Below are positions 7,347-15,915 of a stretch of 64,000 nt of DNA, in pieces. Position 1 is the stretch's first letter. Every line of letters starts with the position of its first letter. The position numbers and the translations under genes were made by a program. The DNA is from Palsa-504 sp963787645 (lineage in GTDB: Bacteria > Actinomycetota > Actinomycetes > Streptosporangiales > Streptosporangiaceae). The stretch is taken from contig CAWBDS010000002.1 in NCBI GenBank assembly GCA_963787645.1, forward strand, positions 1,488,001 to 1,552,000, given 5' to 3'. The notes under the pieces are model-generated. The model did no database searches, was not told where the DNA came from, and was given only the letters and a program-made list of their open reading frames with translations.

Positions 7347-8093
7347 TCAGGCCGGTCCGGGCGGGCCGGGCTGGGGCTGTCCAGGGCCGCCCGGCGTGCC
7401 CGACTTGCCGTCCGTGACGGCCGGCGCCGGGACGGCGCTGTCCTGCGCGTCCGGCGGGATGGGGCCGATCACCGCGTTCAGCACCTGGGAGTTCGGGATG
7501 GCCATCACGCTGCCACCGGTCTCCAGCCGGACGTAGGTGATTCCGATCTCGGTCACCGTCCCGTCCAGCGTGCCGCCCAGAGCACCGGCCCGGAGCCGGA
7601 TCGCCTCGCCCACCACGAACGGCCGCGCGAACAGCAGAACCAGCCCCGCGAATACGTTGCCCAGCGCCTGCTGGGCCGCGATGCCGACGAAGACGCTGGT
7701 CAGCGCGCCGCTGAGCAGCAGCTGACCCAGCGGCACGCGGAACAGCCACAGCGTGGTCGCAAATGTGGTGAGCGCGCCCAGGATCAAGATGGCGTACCTG
7801 ACCACGCCCGAGTGGGAGGTTCCCGCCTTGGGCTCGAGCAACTGCCTGGACTTCCCGGCCAAGCCGTAGGTGGCGGTCGACGCCAAGATGAGGAAGGCCA
7901 CGTTCGCGACCACCCAGATGACCTGGTCGATATCGTGGCTCGCGGTCCACAGGGCGTGCGAGTCGGCGTAAGCGGTGCGTGAGACGACGGCGGCGAAAAT
8001 GGCAAGCACCAGCGCGATGATCGACTTCCACGGTCGCGTCCTGCGCTTGACCTGGGCCACCCTGGCCGACAGATCGATCTGCCTGTCCTGCAC
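7347..8093 (-). CDS. MscS-family mechanosensitive channel
   Basis: This 248-residue protein has about four hydrophobic segments (residues 23-45, 60-78, 95-116 and 125-160), then the MscS pore and beta domain: GIAAQQALGNVFAGLVLLFARPF, VGEAIRLRAGALGGTLDGTVTEIGITYVRLETGGSVMAIPNS. The family opens on membrane tension to release solutes during osmotic downshock. Unlike E. coli MscS (286 residues) the C-terminal cytoplasmic cage is cut short and replaced by a Pro/Gly-rich tail (PGGPGQPQPGPPGPA). The start is GTG at 8091-8093. No partner gene is adjacent. Confidence 0.88.
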   Translation of the reverse strand: MQDRQIDLSARVAQVKRRTRPWKSIIALVLAIFAAVVSRTAYADSHALWTASHDIDQVIWVVANVAFLILASTATYGLAGKSRQLLEPKAGTSHSGVVRYAILILGALTTFATTLWLFRVPLGQLLLSGALTSVFVGIAAQQALGNVFAGLVLLFARPFVVGEAIRLRAGALGGTLDGTVTEIGITYVRLETGGSVMAIPNSQVLNAVIGPIPPDAQDSAVPAPAVTDGKSGTPGGPGQPQPGPPGPA

Positions 8094-8184
8094 CCGCTGC
8101 TCCTCCTCCGGCTATCGGGCCCAACGCTATCCAGACGCTATCCGGCCACCAGCCCGGGCTACCCGATGACCCGGTAGACGACGA

Positions 8185-8215
8185 AGCGCTGGGGTCCCGG
8201 CGGGACCCCAGCGCT
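8185..8215 (-). terminator. Perfect 14-base-pair hairpin downstream of the acetate transporter
   Basis: AGCGCTGGGGTCCC (8185-8198), loop GGC, then GGGACCCCAGCGCT (8202-8215) make an uninterrupted 14-bp stem with a 3-base loop, 17 bases after the transporter stop. There is no T-run. It fits the hairpin-only terminators common in actinobacteria. Confidence 0.8.
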
Positions 8216-8231
8216 CGCGCGAGCAGAGTGC

Positions 8232-8858
8232 TTACTTGATCAGCGGCGCGCCTACCGGGAACCGGAGCCTGCCGCCCACCATGCCGTTCGAGATGCCGGC
8301 CGCCGAGGTATACCAGGCGACGACCGCGGTGATGACGCCCACGATTCCGCCCGCCTTGACCAGGCCGGTGCTGTTTGCGAAGCCACCGATGAACAGCAGG
8401 ATCTCGGTGAGTTCCAGGGTCAGGAAGACCAGGAACACGGCCACGTTGAGCTGAGTGCTCAGAATCAGCAGGTAGGTGTTGACGATGGCGAACGCGAGCA
8501 GGATCCAGGCTTTGTCGTGCCCCAGCTGCAACGCCGTGAGCTTCGGGTTTCCCGCGACCAGCAGCACCCACAGGCCGAGGCCGATCCAGAAGGCGCCGTA
8601 GGTGGAGAACGCGGTCGCGCCGAACACGTTTCGGTTGCGGAACTCCCACATCCCGGCCAGGAGCTGGGCAAATCCGCCGTAGGCGAAGGCATAACCCAGG
8701 AAGGCCGCCCCACTGGCCGCGTTCATCCACCCGGCGTTGGCCGCGGATAGCAGGAAGGTTGTGGTGGCAAAGCCGGCCAGCCCGAGCGGGGCAGGATCGG
8801 CGATGCCTGACAGAGGAGCGGATGTAGCCTGAACTGCGCGTTCTTCGCTGACACTCAA
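8232..8858 (-). CDS. satP: Acetate/succinate transporter, GPR1/FUN34/SatP family
   Basis: This 208-residue protein has six hydrophobic segments. The family signature is present as ADPAPLGLAGF (usual NPAPLGL; Asn is Asp here) at residues 20-30, and GGFAQLLAGMWEFRNRNVFGATAFSTYGAFWIG is diagnostic of the YaaH/SatP fold. It exchanges acetate or other short monocarboxylates across the membrane, probably with protons. I chose the TTG at 8856-8858 because GGAGGG lies 6 bases upstream. An in-frame upstream ATG at 8936 would add an Arg-rich stretch not typical of the family. A perfect dyad lies in its upstream region. Confidence 0.88.
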   Translation of the reverse strand: MSVSEERAVQATSAPLSGIADPAPLGLAGFATTTFLLSAANAGWMNAASGAAFLGYAFAYGGFAQLLAGMWEFRNRNVFGATAFSTYGAFWIGLGLWVLLVAGNPKLTALQLGHDKAWILLAFAIVNTYLLILSTQLNVAVFLVFLTLELTEILLFIGGFANSTGLVKAGGIVGVITAVVAWYTSAAGISNGMVGGRLRFPVGAPLIK

Positions 8859-9232
8859 TAGGATCCCTCCAATGAAGGAATGGCCCGGCTGCCTCCGGCG
8901 ACGCCGGCGGCAACCGGAAGGGCCTATGCCCGGCACTACCTAACGTTCGCGACGCGAAATATCTCGAGCTTTCGCGCCAAACCTTCCTCAGGTCACATCT
9001 GACCCAGATTGACCAGACGAAAGATTCGCCAACAGCGTAACGCGAGGTGCGTTACGGTGCGAGACCCTAGACCTCCCACTTTTCGTAACCATTTGGGTGC
9101 GGCGCTCTGAATTTGTGGCAGCACACAGAGTTTTCCCGTTCTAGCGGTCGCTGAATCCCGGGTCGGCCGGAACCTTAGGGGTTCAGACCTGCACTAGGTA
9201 AGATCAGTACAAGCACACGGAAGGCTTCGCCG
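8859..9232. promoter_or_regulatory. Divergent promoter region of satP and the DUF1707 gene
   Basis: The gap of 374 bases has no supported gene. A TAAGAT hexamer at 9199-9204 is a candidate -10 for the rightward gene, with no clear -35. The main visible structure is the dyad at 9036-9056, annotated separately. Confidence 0.4.
9036..9056. promoter_or_regulatory. Perfect 8+5+8 operator-like dyad
   Basis: CGTAACGC and GCGTTACG are perfect inverted copies separated by GAGGT. The size and symmetry fit a dimeric helix-turn-helix repressor or activator site controlling satP, the DUF1707 gene or both. No adjacent regulator gene is present, so the binding protein would act in trans. Confidence 0.55.
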
Positions 9233-9646
9233 ATGACCGACCGGCCGATCCGCGCGTCTGACCAAGAGCGGGAGAGCGTGGTAGATGTCCTGCGCGACGC
9301 GTTCACCGATGGACGGCTGACGTTCGACGAGTTCGAGGAGCGGACTGCGGCCGCGTACGCCGCCAAGACCTGGACTGATCTGGGGGAGCTGACCTCCGAC
9401 CTGCCCGCCGGGCCGCCGCTGGGAGCCGTCCTGCATCACCGGCCGCAGGCTGACCCGCCTATCGTGCCGCCCGCGCTCCGGCCGTCCCCGGTCAGGCGGG
9501 GACGGCCGTTCGACCGGGTATTGCCGATCTTGTTCGTCTGGATCCTGATCTCGGCCGCGGCCGGCTCGCCGGATATCGCCGCCGCGCTGTCGTTTGTGTT
9601 CATCTGCGTGCTGTTCACGCGCATCGGGTACGGGGGGCGGATGTAG
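9233..9646 (+). CDS. DUF1707 domain membrane protein
   Basis: This 137-residue protein has an N-terminal DUF1707 domain, residues 6-60: IRASDQERESVVDVLRDAFT, GRLTFDEFEERTAAAYAAKT, DLGELTSDLP. A linker follows, then a C-terminal hydrophobic hairpin of two membrane segments (about 98-130). DUF1707 is common in actinobacteria as a short N-terminal module of membrane or sensor-like proteins; its molecular role is not established. GGAAGG precedes the ATG. It is transcribed toward the glycosyltransferase-like gene, 190 bases away, and is probably separate. Confidence 0.85.
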   Translation: MTDRPIRASDQERESVVDVLRDAFTDGRLTFDEFEERTAAAYAAKTWTDLGELTSDLPAGPPLGAVLHHRPQADPPIVPPALRPSPVRRGRPFDRVLPILFVWILISAAAGSPDIAAALSFVFICVLFTRIGYGGRM

Positions 9647-9836
9647 CGGCGAGTGAGCACTGACACGCTGGTGCACGTCGTTCGACGGTAATACCCATTT
9701 CGGTGCGGGCCGACGGCTACTATGGGTCAGCCGGCGCGCAGGAAAGGCCCGTCGGTGTGCTGGATCACCGGGCCTGCGGGATCAGCGAACGGGCCGGAGC
9801 GTGGTCCGGCAGGCTCTAGGAGTCGGGAGGCGGTCG

Positions 9837-11519
9837 TTGACAAACGCGACCACCGGCAGCGAGCGGGTCATTCCCGACCCGCAGCCGCCCGCGGGGGAGC
9901 GCAGCTCGCTGCAGGCGCGATTGATCCGCCCGGCCGCGGCCCACTGGCAGTTCGGCGTGGTGGCGGCGGCCGCCATCGCGGTGCGCATCGTGGTGATCCT
10001 CGGCTACCCGCCGATCTTCTGGTTCAGCGACTCCTACAACTACCTGTACGACGCGGCGACCCGCATCCCGGATCCGGTCCGGTCGAACGGCTACCCGTTG
10101 TTCCTGCAACTGCTCCTGCCGCTGCACAGCCTGTCCGCGATCGCGCTGCTCCAGGCGGCGATGGGCGTCGTGGCCGGCGTGGCTACCTATGCCCTGTTGC
10201 GCCATCGCGGACTGCCCTGGTGGGGGGCGACGCTGCCCGCGCTGCCGGTGCTGTTCGACGCCTACGAGCTGCACCTAGAGCACATGGTCACCGCCGACCC
10301 GCTGTTCATCTTCCTGGTCACCATCGCGGTGATCATCCTGTGCTGGAGCGACCGCCCCTCGATCCTGACCATAGCCCTGGCCGGGCTGCTCATCGGGTAC
10401 GCGACCCTGGTCCGCTCGGTCGGCGAGCCGCTGCTCATCCTGGTCCTGGTCGCCATGCTGGTCCGACGGGTCGGCTGGCTCCGCCTGGTCACCCTCGCGG
10501 TGACCGGCCTGGTGCCCATCGCCCTGTACTTGAACTGGTACCACGGCACGTACGGTAAGTACGCCCTGACCAGTTCCTCGGGCAGCTTCCTGTACAGCCG
10601 GGTCAGCACCTTCGCCCAGTGCTCCAAGATGAACGTGCCCTCGCTCGTGGCGTTCCTGTGTGACCCGACCAAACTGAAGGACCGCCCGGTCGCGGGGGAG
10701 TACATCTGGGCGGACCACGAGCAGCTGCCCTACAGCGAAGACGGCGAGCGGGACTACTACACGCCGATGTACAACGCGTACGGAAGCGATACCTCGGTCC
10801 GGTTCACGCCCGAGGTCAACGCCCTGGCCAAGCAGTTCGCCGTGAGCGCCATCGAATCCCAGCCGACGGCCTACGCGCGGGTGGTCATCGACGAAGTCCT
10901 GCACACCTTCGGCTGGAGCCGGCAGCCCGACCCGGATGATTTTTACGGGAACGGCCCGAACTTCCGGTTCGTCAGCCAGCATGAGATGAACCTGCAGATT
11001 CCCTGGTACGTCACCCCGACCCAGATACCGGGCAACCCGACCTATCAGCTGCACAGCACTTCGGCCCTGACCTGGTGCGATGCCAAGTGCGTGGCGGGCG
11101 ACAATCAGGCGGCCGTGATCATGAAGGCGGAACGGGACTTCGCCGGCCCCGGGCAGGGTTACGGGTTCACCAAGGAAGTCGGGCCCTGGGCCCATGCCCT
11201 CGAGACCTACCAGCGCTACATCTACCTGCGCGGCCCGCTGCTGGCCATCATCGTGCTGATCGGCGCGGCCGGCCTGCTGGGGCGCTGGCGGCGCTGGGGC
11301 GGCGTCGGCCTGCTGCCCTGGCTGGTCGGGGTGCTGCTGATCGTGGTGCCGCCGATGACCGCCGGGTTCAGCTACCGGTACGTGCTCGCCGCGGTGCCGG
11401 CCGCATGCCTGGCCGCCGGGCTCGCCTTCACCCAGCGACCTGGCCGCCGGTCAGTGCGCGCCCTGGCGGCCGATCTGCGGCGGAACCTTGGCCGCGGCGG
11501 CACTGTCGATCAGGAATAG
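9837..11519 (+). CDS. Polytopic GT-C glycosyltransferase-like membrane protein
   Basis: This 560-residue protein has about ten hydrophobic segments in the first 235 residues and again near the C-terminus (residues 465-535), separated by a large polar extracytoplasmic region. An acidic first loop (FSDSYNYLYDA, then RSNGYPLFL) resembles GT-C fold lipid-linked sugar transferases (ArnT/PMT-like), which use D/E in this loop for catalysis. Substrate cannot be predicted. The TTG at 9837 was taken because GGGAGG sits 6 bases before it; an upstream GTG at 9801 lacks a site. Its 3' end overlaps pgl by 69 bases on the opposite strand. Confidence 0.7.
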   Translation: MTNATTGSERVIPDPQPPAGERSSLQARLIRPAAAHWQFGVVAAAAIAVRIVVILGYPPIFWFSDSYNYLYDAATRIPDPVRSNGYPLFLQLLLPLHSLSAIALLQAAMGVVAGVATYALLRHRGLPWWGATLPALPVLFDAYELHLEHMVTADPLFIFLVTIAVIILCWSDRPSILTIALAGLLIGYATLVRSVGEPLLILVLVAMLVRRVGWLRLVTLAVTGLVPIALYLNWYHGTYGKYALTSSSGSFLYSRVSTFAQCSKMNVPSLVAFLCDPTKLKDRPVAGEYIWADHEQLPYSEDGERDYYTPMYNAYGSDTSVRFTPEVNALAKQFAVSAIESQPTAYARVVIDEVLHTFGWSRQPDPDDFYGNGPNFRFVSQHEMNLQIPWYVTPTQIPGNPTYQLHSTSALTWCDAKCVAGDNQAAVIMKAERDFAGPGQGYGFTKEVGPWAHALETYQRYIYLRGPLLAIIVLIGAAGLLGRWRRWGGVGLLPWLVGVLLIVVPPMTAGFSYRYVLAAVPAACLAAGLAFTQRPGRRSVRALAADLRRNLGRGGTVDQE

Positions 11520-12230
11520 CGTCCGCTGCCTGCCGCGCGCACCCGCGGCGGGAACCTGAACCGGCCCCGCGTCGGACAGGGCCATCGCGATCGCGTCGGC
11601 CTTCTCCGCGCCCGAGGCCAGAATCCAGATCTCCCGCGCCGCCTGGATGGACGGGAGCGTCATCGACAACCGGATCGGCGGCGGCTTGGGTGAGCCCCGG
11701 ACCGCCACCACCGGCCGCTCGTCATACAGCGCAGGCATACCGGGGAACAGCGACGCGACGTGCGCCTCGGGACCAATGCCCAGCATGAGGATGTCGAACT
11801 CCGGGACCTGACCGTGATCCTCGGGCTTGGCCGCGGCCTCCAGCCAGGACGCGTACCTGGCCGCCGCCGCCTCGGGATCGTCGCCGTCCGGCCCGTCCGG
11901 CCCCGCCATCGGGTGCACCCGGGCCGGATCGGTGTCCACGTGGTCCAGCAGCACCGTCCGGGCGCCGGTCTCATTCCGCTCCGGGTCGCCGGCCGGTACG
12001 AACCGCTCGTCTCCCCACCAGATGTCCACATGCCGCCAGTCGATCGCGTCCCGCGCCGGGGCCGCGGCCAATTCGGCCAGCACCGCGGTGCCGATGCCGC
12101 CGCCGGTCAGTACCACCGACGCGGTGCCGCGGGCCGCCACCGAGTCGACCAGCCGGGTGACCAGACGCGCCGCAACCGCCTTGGCCAGCAGCTGGGCATC
12201 CCGATGCACGATCACCTCGGGCACACTCAC
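11451..12230 (-). CDS. pgl: 6-phosphogluconolactonase
   Basis: This 259-residue protein is of the DevB/Pgl type: VVLTGGGIGTAVLAEL near residue 45, WWGDERFVPAGDPERNE (substrate-binding GDER), then LGIGPEAHVASLFPG, the catalytic loop usually written GMGPDGHxASLFPG. The catalytic His is kept while D and G before it read E and A here. It hydrolyses 6-phosphogluconolactone, the product of Zwf, in the oxidative pentose-phosphate pathway. The GTG start overlaps the opcA stop (GTGA), so it ends the tkt-tal-zwf-opcA-pgl operon. The 69-base convergent overlap with the glycosyltransferase-like gene is unusual. Confidence 0.92.
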   Translation of the reverse strand: MSVPEVIVHRDAQLLAKAVAARLVTRLVDSVAARGTASVVLTGGGIGTAVLAELAAAPARDAIDWRHVDIWWGDERFVPAGDPERNETGARTVLLDHVDTDPARVHPMAGPDGPDGDDPEAAAARYASWLEAAAKPEDHGQVPEFDILMLGIGPEAHVASLFPGMPALYDERPVVAVRGSPKPPPIRLSMTLPSIQAAREIWILASGAEKADAIAMALSDAGPVQVPAAGARGRQRTLFLIDSAAAAKVPPQIGRQGAH

Positions 12231-13136
12231 GAAGCCGAGCCTCCGGCGAGCGCACGCAGCGTCTCGGCGTAGACCTCGTCCGGCTCGAGCCGGCGCAGTT
12301 CTTCGGCGATCAGGTCGTCGGTGTCCCGGCGTTGCAGGGCGACCCGGCGTTCCGGCCGCCCGGGCCAGGCCAGGGTGGCGTTACGGCCGTCCGGCCGGGA
12401 GATCGCGACCTTTCCGTCCGATGTCTCGAAGCTCACCTCGGTGACCCCCGGGCCTTCTGACTCACCGCGCCGGACCTCGATGCCCAGGCGCAGGCCCAGC
12501 CAGGCCGCGATCAGGTCTGCGGTCGGGTTGGCCTGGCTCAGCCAGCACTTCGCCGCTGAGCAGTTCGGGGTAGGGCTGGTCCAGGGTCGCGGCCAGCAGG
12601 GAACGCCAGGGCGTGGACCGGGTCCAGCTCAGGTCGGTGTCACCCGGATGGTAGGACTCGGCCAAGGTCAGCAGCATGTCCCTGGGTGCGTCGGCCGCCG
12701 CCGCGTCCGTCACCCGCCGCTGGGCCACGGTGCCGAGCCGATCGGCGCCCGGCGAGGGCGGCGCGTCGTCCGGCCACCACGTGACCACCGGGACGTCCGG
12801 CGCGAGCAGCGGCGCGACCACCGAATCGGCGTGCTGGCCGAGCGGGCCGTACATGCGCAGCAAAATGGTCTCGCCCGGGCCGATCTCGCCCACCCGGATC
12901 TCGGCGTCCAGCCGCGATTCGGCCTTCGGCTTGCGGGTGATCACGGTCAGGATCCGGCTCGGGTGCTCCCGGCCGGCATGGCTGGCCGCGCGGACCGCGT
13001 CGTACTGCTCGGCCTCGTCGGTGACGATGATCAGCGTCAGCACCATGCCCGAGGCCGGGCCGCCCATCCGGCGCCGGGCCTGGGTGAGCGCCTCATGGAT
13101 GGCGCCCGTGGTGGTGTCGGTCAGGTCGATAGTCAT
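12227..13136 (-). pseudogene. opcA: OpcA, glucose-6-phosphate dehydrogenase assembly protein, frameshifted
   Basis: The N-terminal part (13136 down to about 12550) reads MTIDLTDTTTGAIHEALTQA then MVLTLIIVTDE, with VVTWWPDDAPPSPGADRLGT, as in OpcA. Near 12545-12565 the frame breaks and would end at 12462. The neighbouring frame continues the family sequence (NPTADLIAAWLGLRLGIEVR, VSFETSDGKVAI, RRDTDDLIAEELRRLEPDEVY) to a TGA that overlaps pgl. OpcA is required for active Zwf in several actinobacteria. Both halves look well conserved and the C-terminal part keeps clean codon bias, so a single-base sequencing error is as likely as a true mutation. Confidence 0.88.
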
Positions 13137-13187
13137 CGCGGCTTCCCTCCTACAGCGCCCGCCCGGGCGTCCGCGCCCGGCCGGTGC

Positions 13188-14777
13188 TCACAGGCGCCGC
13201 CAAGCGCGCCCGTCCCGGGCCATCATCGCCTCGGCCGACGCCGGGCCTTCCGAACCGGCGTCGTACTGCTCCGGCTTGGTGTACGAGGCCCAGAAGTCCT
13301 CGACCGGGTTGAGGATCCGCCAGCCCAGCTCGACCTCCTGCTGCCGGGGAAACAGCGGCGGGTCACCGATGAGGACGTCGAGCAGCAGACGTTCGTAGGC
13401 CTCGGGGCTGGATTCGGTGAACGACTCGCCGTAGGCGAAGTCCATGTTCACGTCCCGGACCTCCATGGCCGTACCCGGCACCTTGGAGCCGAATCTGACC
13501 GTGATCCCCTCGTCCGGCTGGATCCTGATCACCATCGCGTTCTGGCCGAGCTCCTCGGTGTCGGTGGCTGAGAAGGGCAGGTGCGGCGCGCGCTGGAAGA
13601 TCAGGGCGATCTCCGTCATCCGGCGCGGCAGCCGCTTGCCCGCCCGTAGGTAGAACGGCACGCCGGCCCAGCGCCTGGTGTCGACGCCGAGCCGCAGGGC
13701 GGCGTAGGTCTCGGTCCGGGAGTCCGCGGGGATGCCGTCCTCCTCCAGGAAGCCGCATACCTGGCGTCCACCCTGCCAGCCCGCCGCGTACTGCCCGCGC
13801 GCGGTCCCAGTGGCCAGGTCGGCGGGCAGCCGGACCGCGGACAGCACCTTCTCCTTCTCCATCCGCAGCGAGTCGGCGTCGAACGCGACCGGCTCCTCCA
13901 TGGCGGTTAGCGCCAGCAACTGCAGCAGGTGGTTCTGGATCACGTCGCGGGCGGCCCCGATGCCGTCGTAGTACCCGGCCCGGCCGCCGATCCCGATGTC
14001 CTCGGCCATGGTGATCTGGACGTGATCGACGTAACCGCGGTTCCAGATCGGCTCGTACATCTCGTTGGCGAACCGCAACGCCAAGATGTTCTGCACCGTC
14101 TCCTTGCCGAGGTAGTGGTCGATGCGGAACACCGACTCGGGCGGGAAGACCCCGTCCAGCGTCGCGTTCAGCTCCCGCGCGCTGGCCAGATCATGACCGA
14201 ACGGCTTCTCGATCACCACCCGCCGCCAGCCGCGCCCGTGCGAGTCCGACAGGCCGCTGCGCTTGAGCTGCTGGACCACGACGGGGAACTGGCTCGGCGG
14301 GATCGACAGGTAGAACGCGTAGTTCCCGCCGGTGCCCCGCTCGGCGTCCAGCTTGCGCACGCACGCGGCCAGCTGGTCGAACGCCGCGTCGTCGCCGAAC
14401 GAGCCGGACACGAAGTTGACGCCCTCGCTGAGCTGCTCCCATACCGCGTCGCGGTACGGGGTCCGGGCGTACTCCTTCACCGCCCGGTAGGTGACCTGGG
14501 CGAAATCCTCGTCCTCCCAGTCCCGGCGGGCGAAGCCGACGAACGAGAAGCCCGGCGGCAGCAGACCCCGGTTGGCCAGGTCATAGACCGCTGGCATCAG
14601 CTTCTTGCGCGCGAGGTCCCCGGTGACCCCGAACATGACCAGCACGCACGGCCCGGCCACCCGGGGGATGCGCCGGTCCCGCGGATCACGCAGCGGGTTA
14701 CGCGGCTCGGCCGCCGCGTCGACCTGGGCGATGACGCTCGGGCTGGCCGGCGCCAGGCCTTCGGCTTCTTCGGTCAC
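13188..14777 (-). CDS. zwf: Glucose-6-phosphate 1-dehydrogenase
   Basis: This 529-residue protein has the NADP-binding GVTGDLARKKLMPA motif near residue 50 and the active-site RIDHYLGKE motif with the catalytic histidine context. EKPFGHDLASA and NEMYEPIWNRGYVDHVQI complete the family pattern. It oxidises glucose-6-phosphate to the lactone and makes NADPH. The GTG at 14775-14777 overlaps the tal stop (GTGA) and was preferred over an in-frame start at 14822 inside tal. It is flanked by tal and opcA, the usual actinobacterial order, implying coordinated pentose-phosphate expression. Confidence 0.96.
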   Translation of the reverse strand: MTEEAEGLAPASPSVIAQVDAAAEPRNPLRDPRDRRIPRVAGPCVLVMFGVTGDLARKKLMPAVYDLANRGLLPPGFSFVGFARRDWEDEDFAQVTYRAVKEYARTPYRDAVWEQLSEGVNFVSGSFGDDAAFDQLAACVRKLDAERGTGGNYAFYLSIPPSQFPVVVQQLKRSGLSDSHGRGWRRVVIEKPFGHDLASARELNATLDGVFPPESVFRIDHYLGKETVQNILALRFANEMYEPIWNRGYVDHVQITMAEDIGIGGRAGYYDGIGAARDVIQNHLLQLLALTAMEEPVAFDADSLRMEKEKVLSAVRLPADLATGTARGQYAAGWQGGRQVCGFLEEDGIPADSRTETYAALRLGVDTRRWAGVPFYLRAGKRLPRRMTEIALIFQRAPHLPFSATDTEELGQNAMVIRIQPDEGITVRFGSKVPGTAMEVRDVNMDFAYGESFTESSPEAYERLLLDVLIGDPPLFPRQQEVELGWRILNPVEDFWASYTKPEQYDAGSEGPASAEAMMARDGRAWRRL

Positions 14778-15880
14778 CCCAGCCCCATCTTCGTGCTGAT
14801 CGTGTCGAGCAGCTCTTTCCACGAGCCCTTGAACTTGTCGACACCCTCGACCTCGAGGACGTGCACCACGTCGTCGTATTCGATGCCGAGCTTGGACAGA
14901 TCGGCGAACACCTGCCGGGCGGCGTCATAGGTTCCGTGCACGGTGTCGCCGAGCAGCTTCCCGTGGTCAGCGGTGGCCCGGATCGTGCCCTCGGGCATCG
15001 TGTTCACCGTATCGGCCACCACCAGGTCGACGACGTACATGGTGTCGCCGAACGCCGGGTCCTTGACCGAGGTGGAGGCCCACAGCGGCCGCTGGAGCTG
15101 CGCGCCCTTGGCCCGCAGGGCCTGCCAGCGCTCGGTGGCGGTCCTCTGCTCGAACAGCTCGTAGGCCAGCCGAGCGTTGGCCACCGCCGCCTTGCCGCGC
15201 AGCGCCGCGGCCTCGGGGGTGCCGATCTTGTCCAGCCGGCCGTCGACCTCGGTGTCCACCCGGCTGACGAAGAACGACGCCACCGATCGGATCTGGGACA
15301 GGTCGTGTCCGGCCGCCGCGGCCTGCTCCAGGCCGGCCATGTAGGCGTCGATGACCTGGCCGTACCGCTCCAGCCCGAAGATCAGCGTGACGTTGACGCT
15401 GATCCCCTCGGCGATGGCCGCCGTGATCGCGGGAAGTCCCTCGAGAGTCGCGGGGATCTTGATCAGCAGGTTCGGCCGGTCGACCATCCACCACAGCGCC
15501 TTCGCCTCGGCGACGGTCTTGGCCGTTTCGTTGGCCAGCCGGGGGTCCACCTCGAGGGAGACCCGGCCGTCCAGGCCGCCGGTCCGCTCCCAGGTCGGCC
15601 GGAACACGTCACACGCCCAGCGGATGTCGTAGGTGGTGATCATCCGGGATGCTTCGTCCACGGTCACGCCGCGGAGCTTGAGGTCGGCGATCTGGTCGTC
15701 GTAGGCGTCGCCGGTGGACAGCGCCTTGGCGAAGATCGTCGGGTTGGACGTCACGCCGACCACGTGCAGGTCGTCGATCAGCATCTGCAGGTTGCCGGTG
15801 CGCAGCCGGTCACGGCTGATGTCATCCAGCCATACCGACACCCCGGCCTCGGATAGCTGCCCGAGAACGTCAACTGACAC
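14774..15880 (-). CDS. tal: Transaldolase
   Basis: This 368-residue protein is of the long actinobacterial TalB-like type. GVSVWLDDISRDRL and VTSNPTIFAKALSTGDAYD are at the N-terminus, and NLLIKIPATLEGLPAI carries the Schiff-base lysine. The GISVNVTLIFGLERY and ASFFVSRVDTEVD barrel strands follow. It transfers dihydroxyacetone units between sugar phosphates in the non-oxidative pentose-phosphate pathway. The GTG start at 15878-15880 follows a GGGAAGGGAAAG purine tract. The reading frame stays open far upstream into tkt in a different frame, which is a GC-rich shadow, not protein. Confidence 0.96.
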   Translation of the reverse strand: MSVDVLGQLSEAGVSVWLDDISRDRLRTGNLQMLIDDLHVVGVTSNPTIFAKALSTGDAYDDQIADLKLRGVTVDEASRMITTYDIRWACDVFRPTWERTGGLDGRVSLEVDPRLANETAKTVAEAKALWWMVDRPNLLIKIPATLEGLPAITAAIAEGISVNVTLIFGLERYGQVIDAYMAGLEQAAAAGHDLSQIRSVASFFVSRVDTEVDGRLDKIGTPEAAALRGKAAVANARLAYELFEQRTATERWQALRAKGAQLQRPLWASTSVKDPAFGDTMYVVDLVVADTVNTMPEGTIRATADHGKLLGDTVHGTYDAARQVFADLSKLGIEYDDVVHVLEVEGVDKFKGSWKELLDTISTKMGLG

Positions 15881-15915
15881 CGTTGCTTTCCCTTCCCTGC
15901 GTGCCGCGGGCCGGG

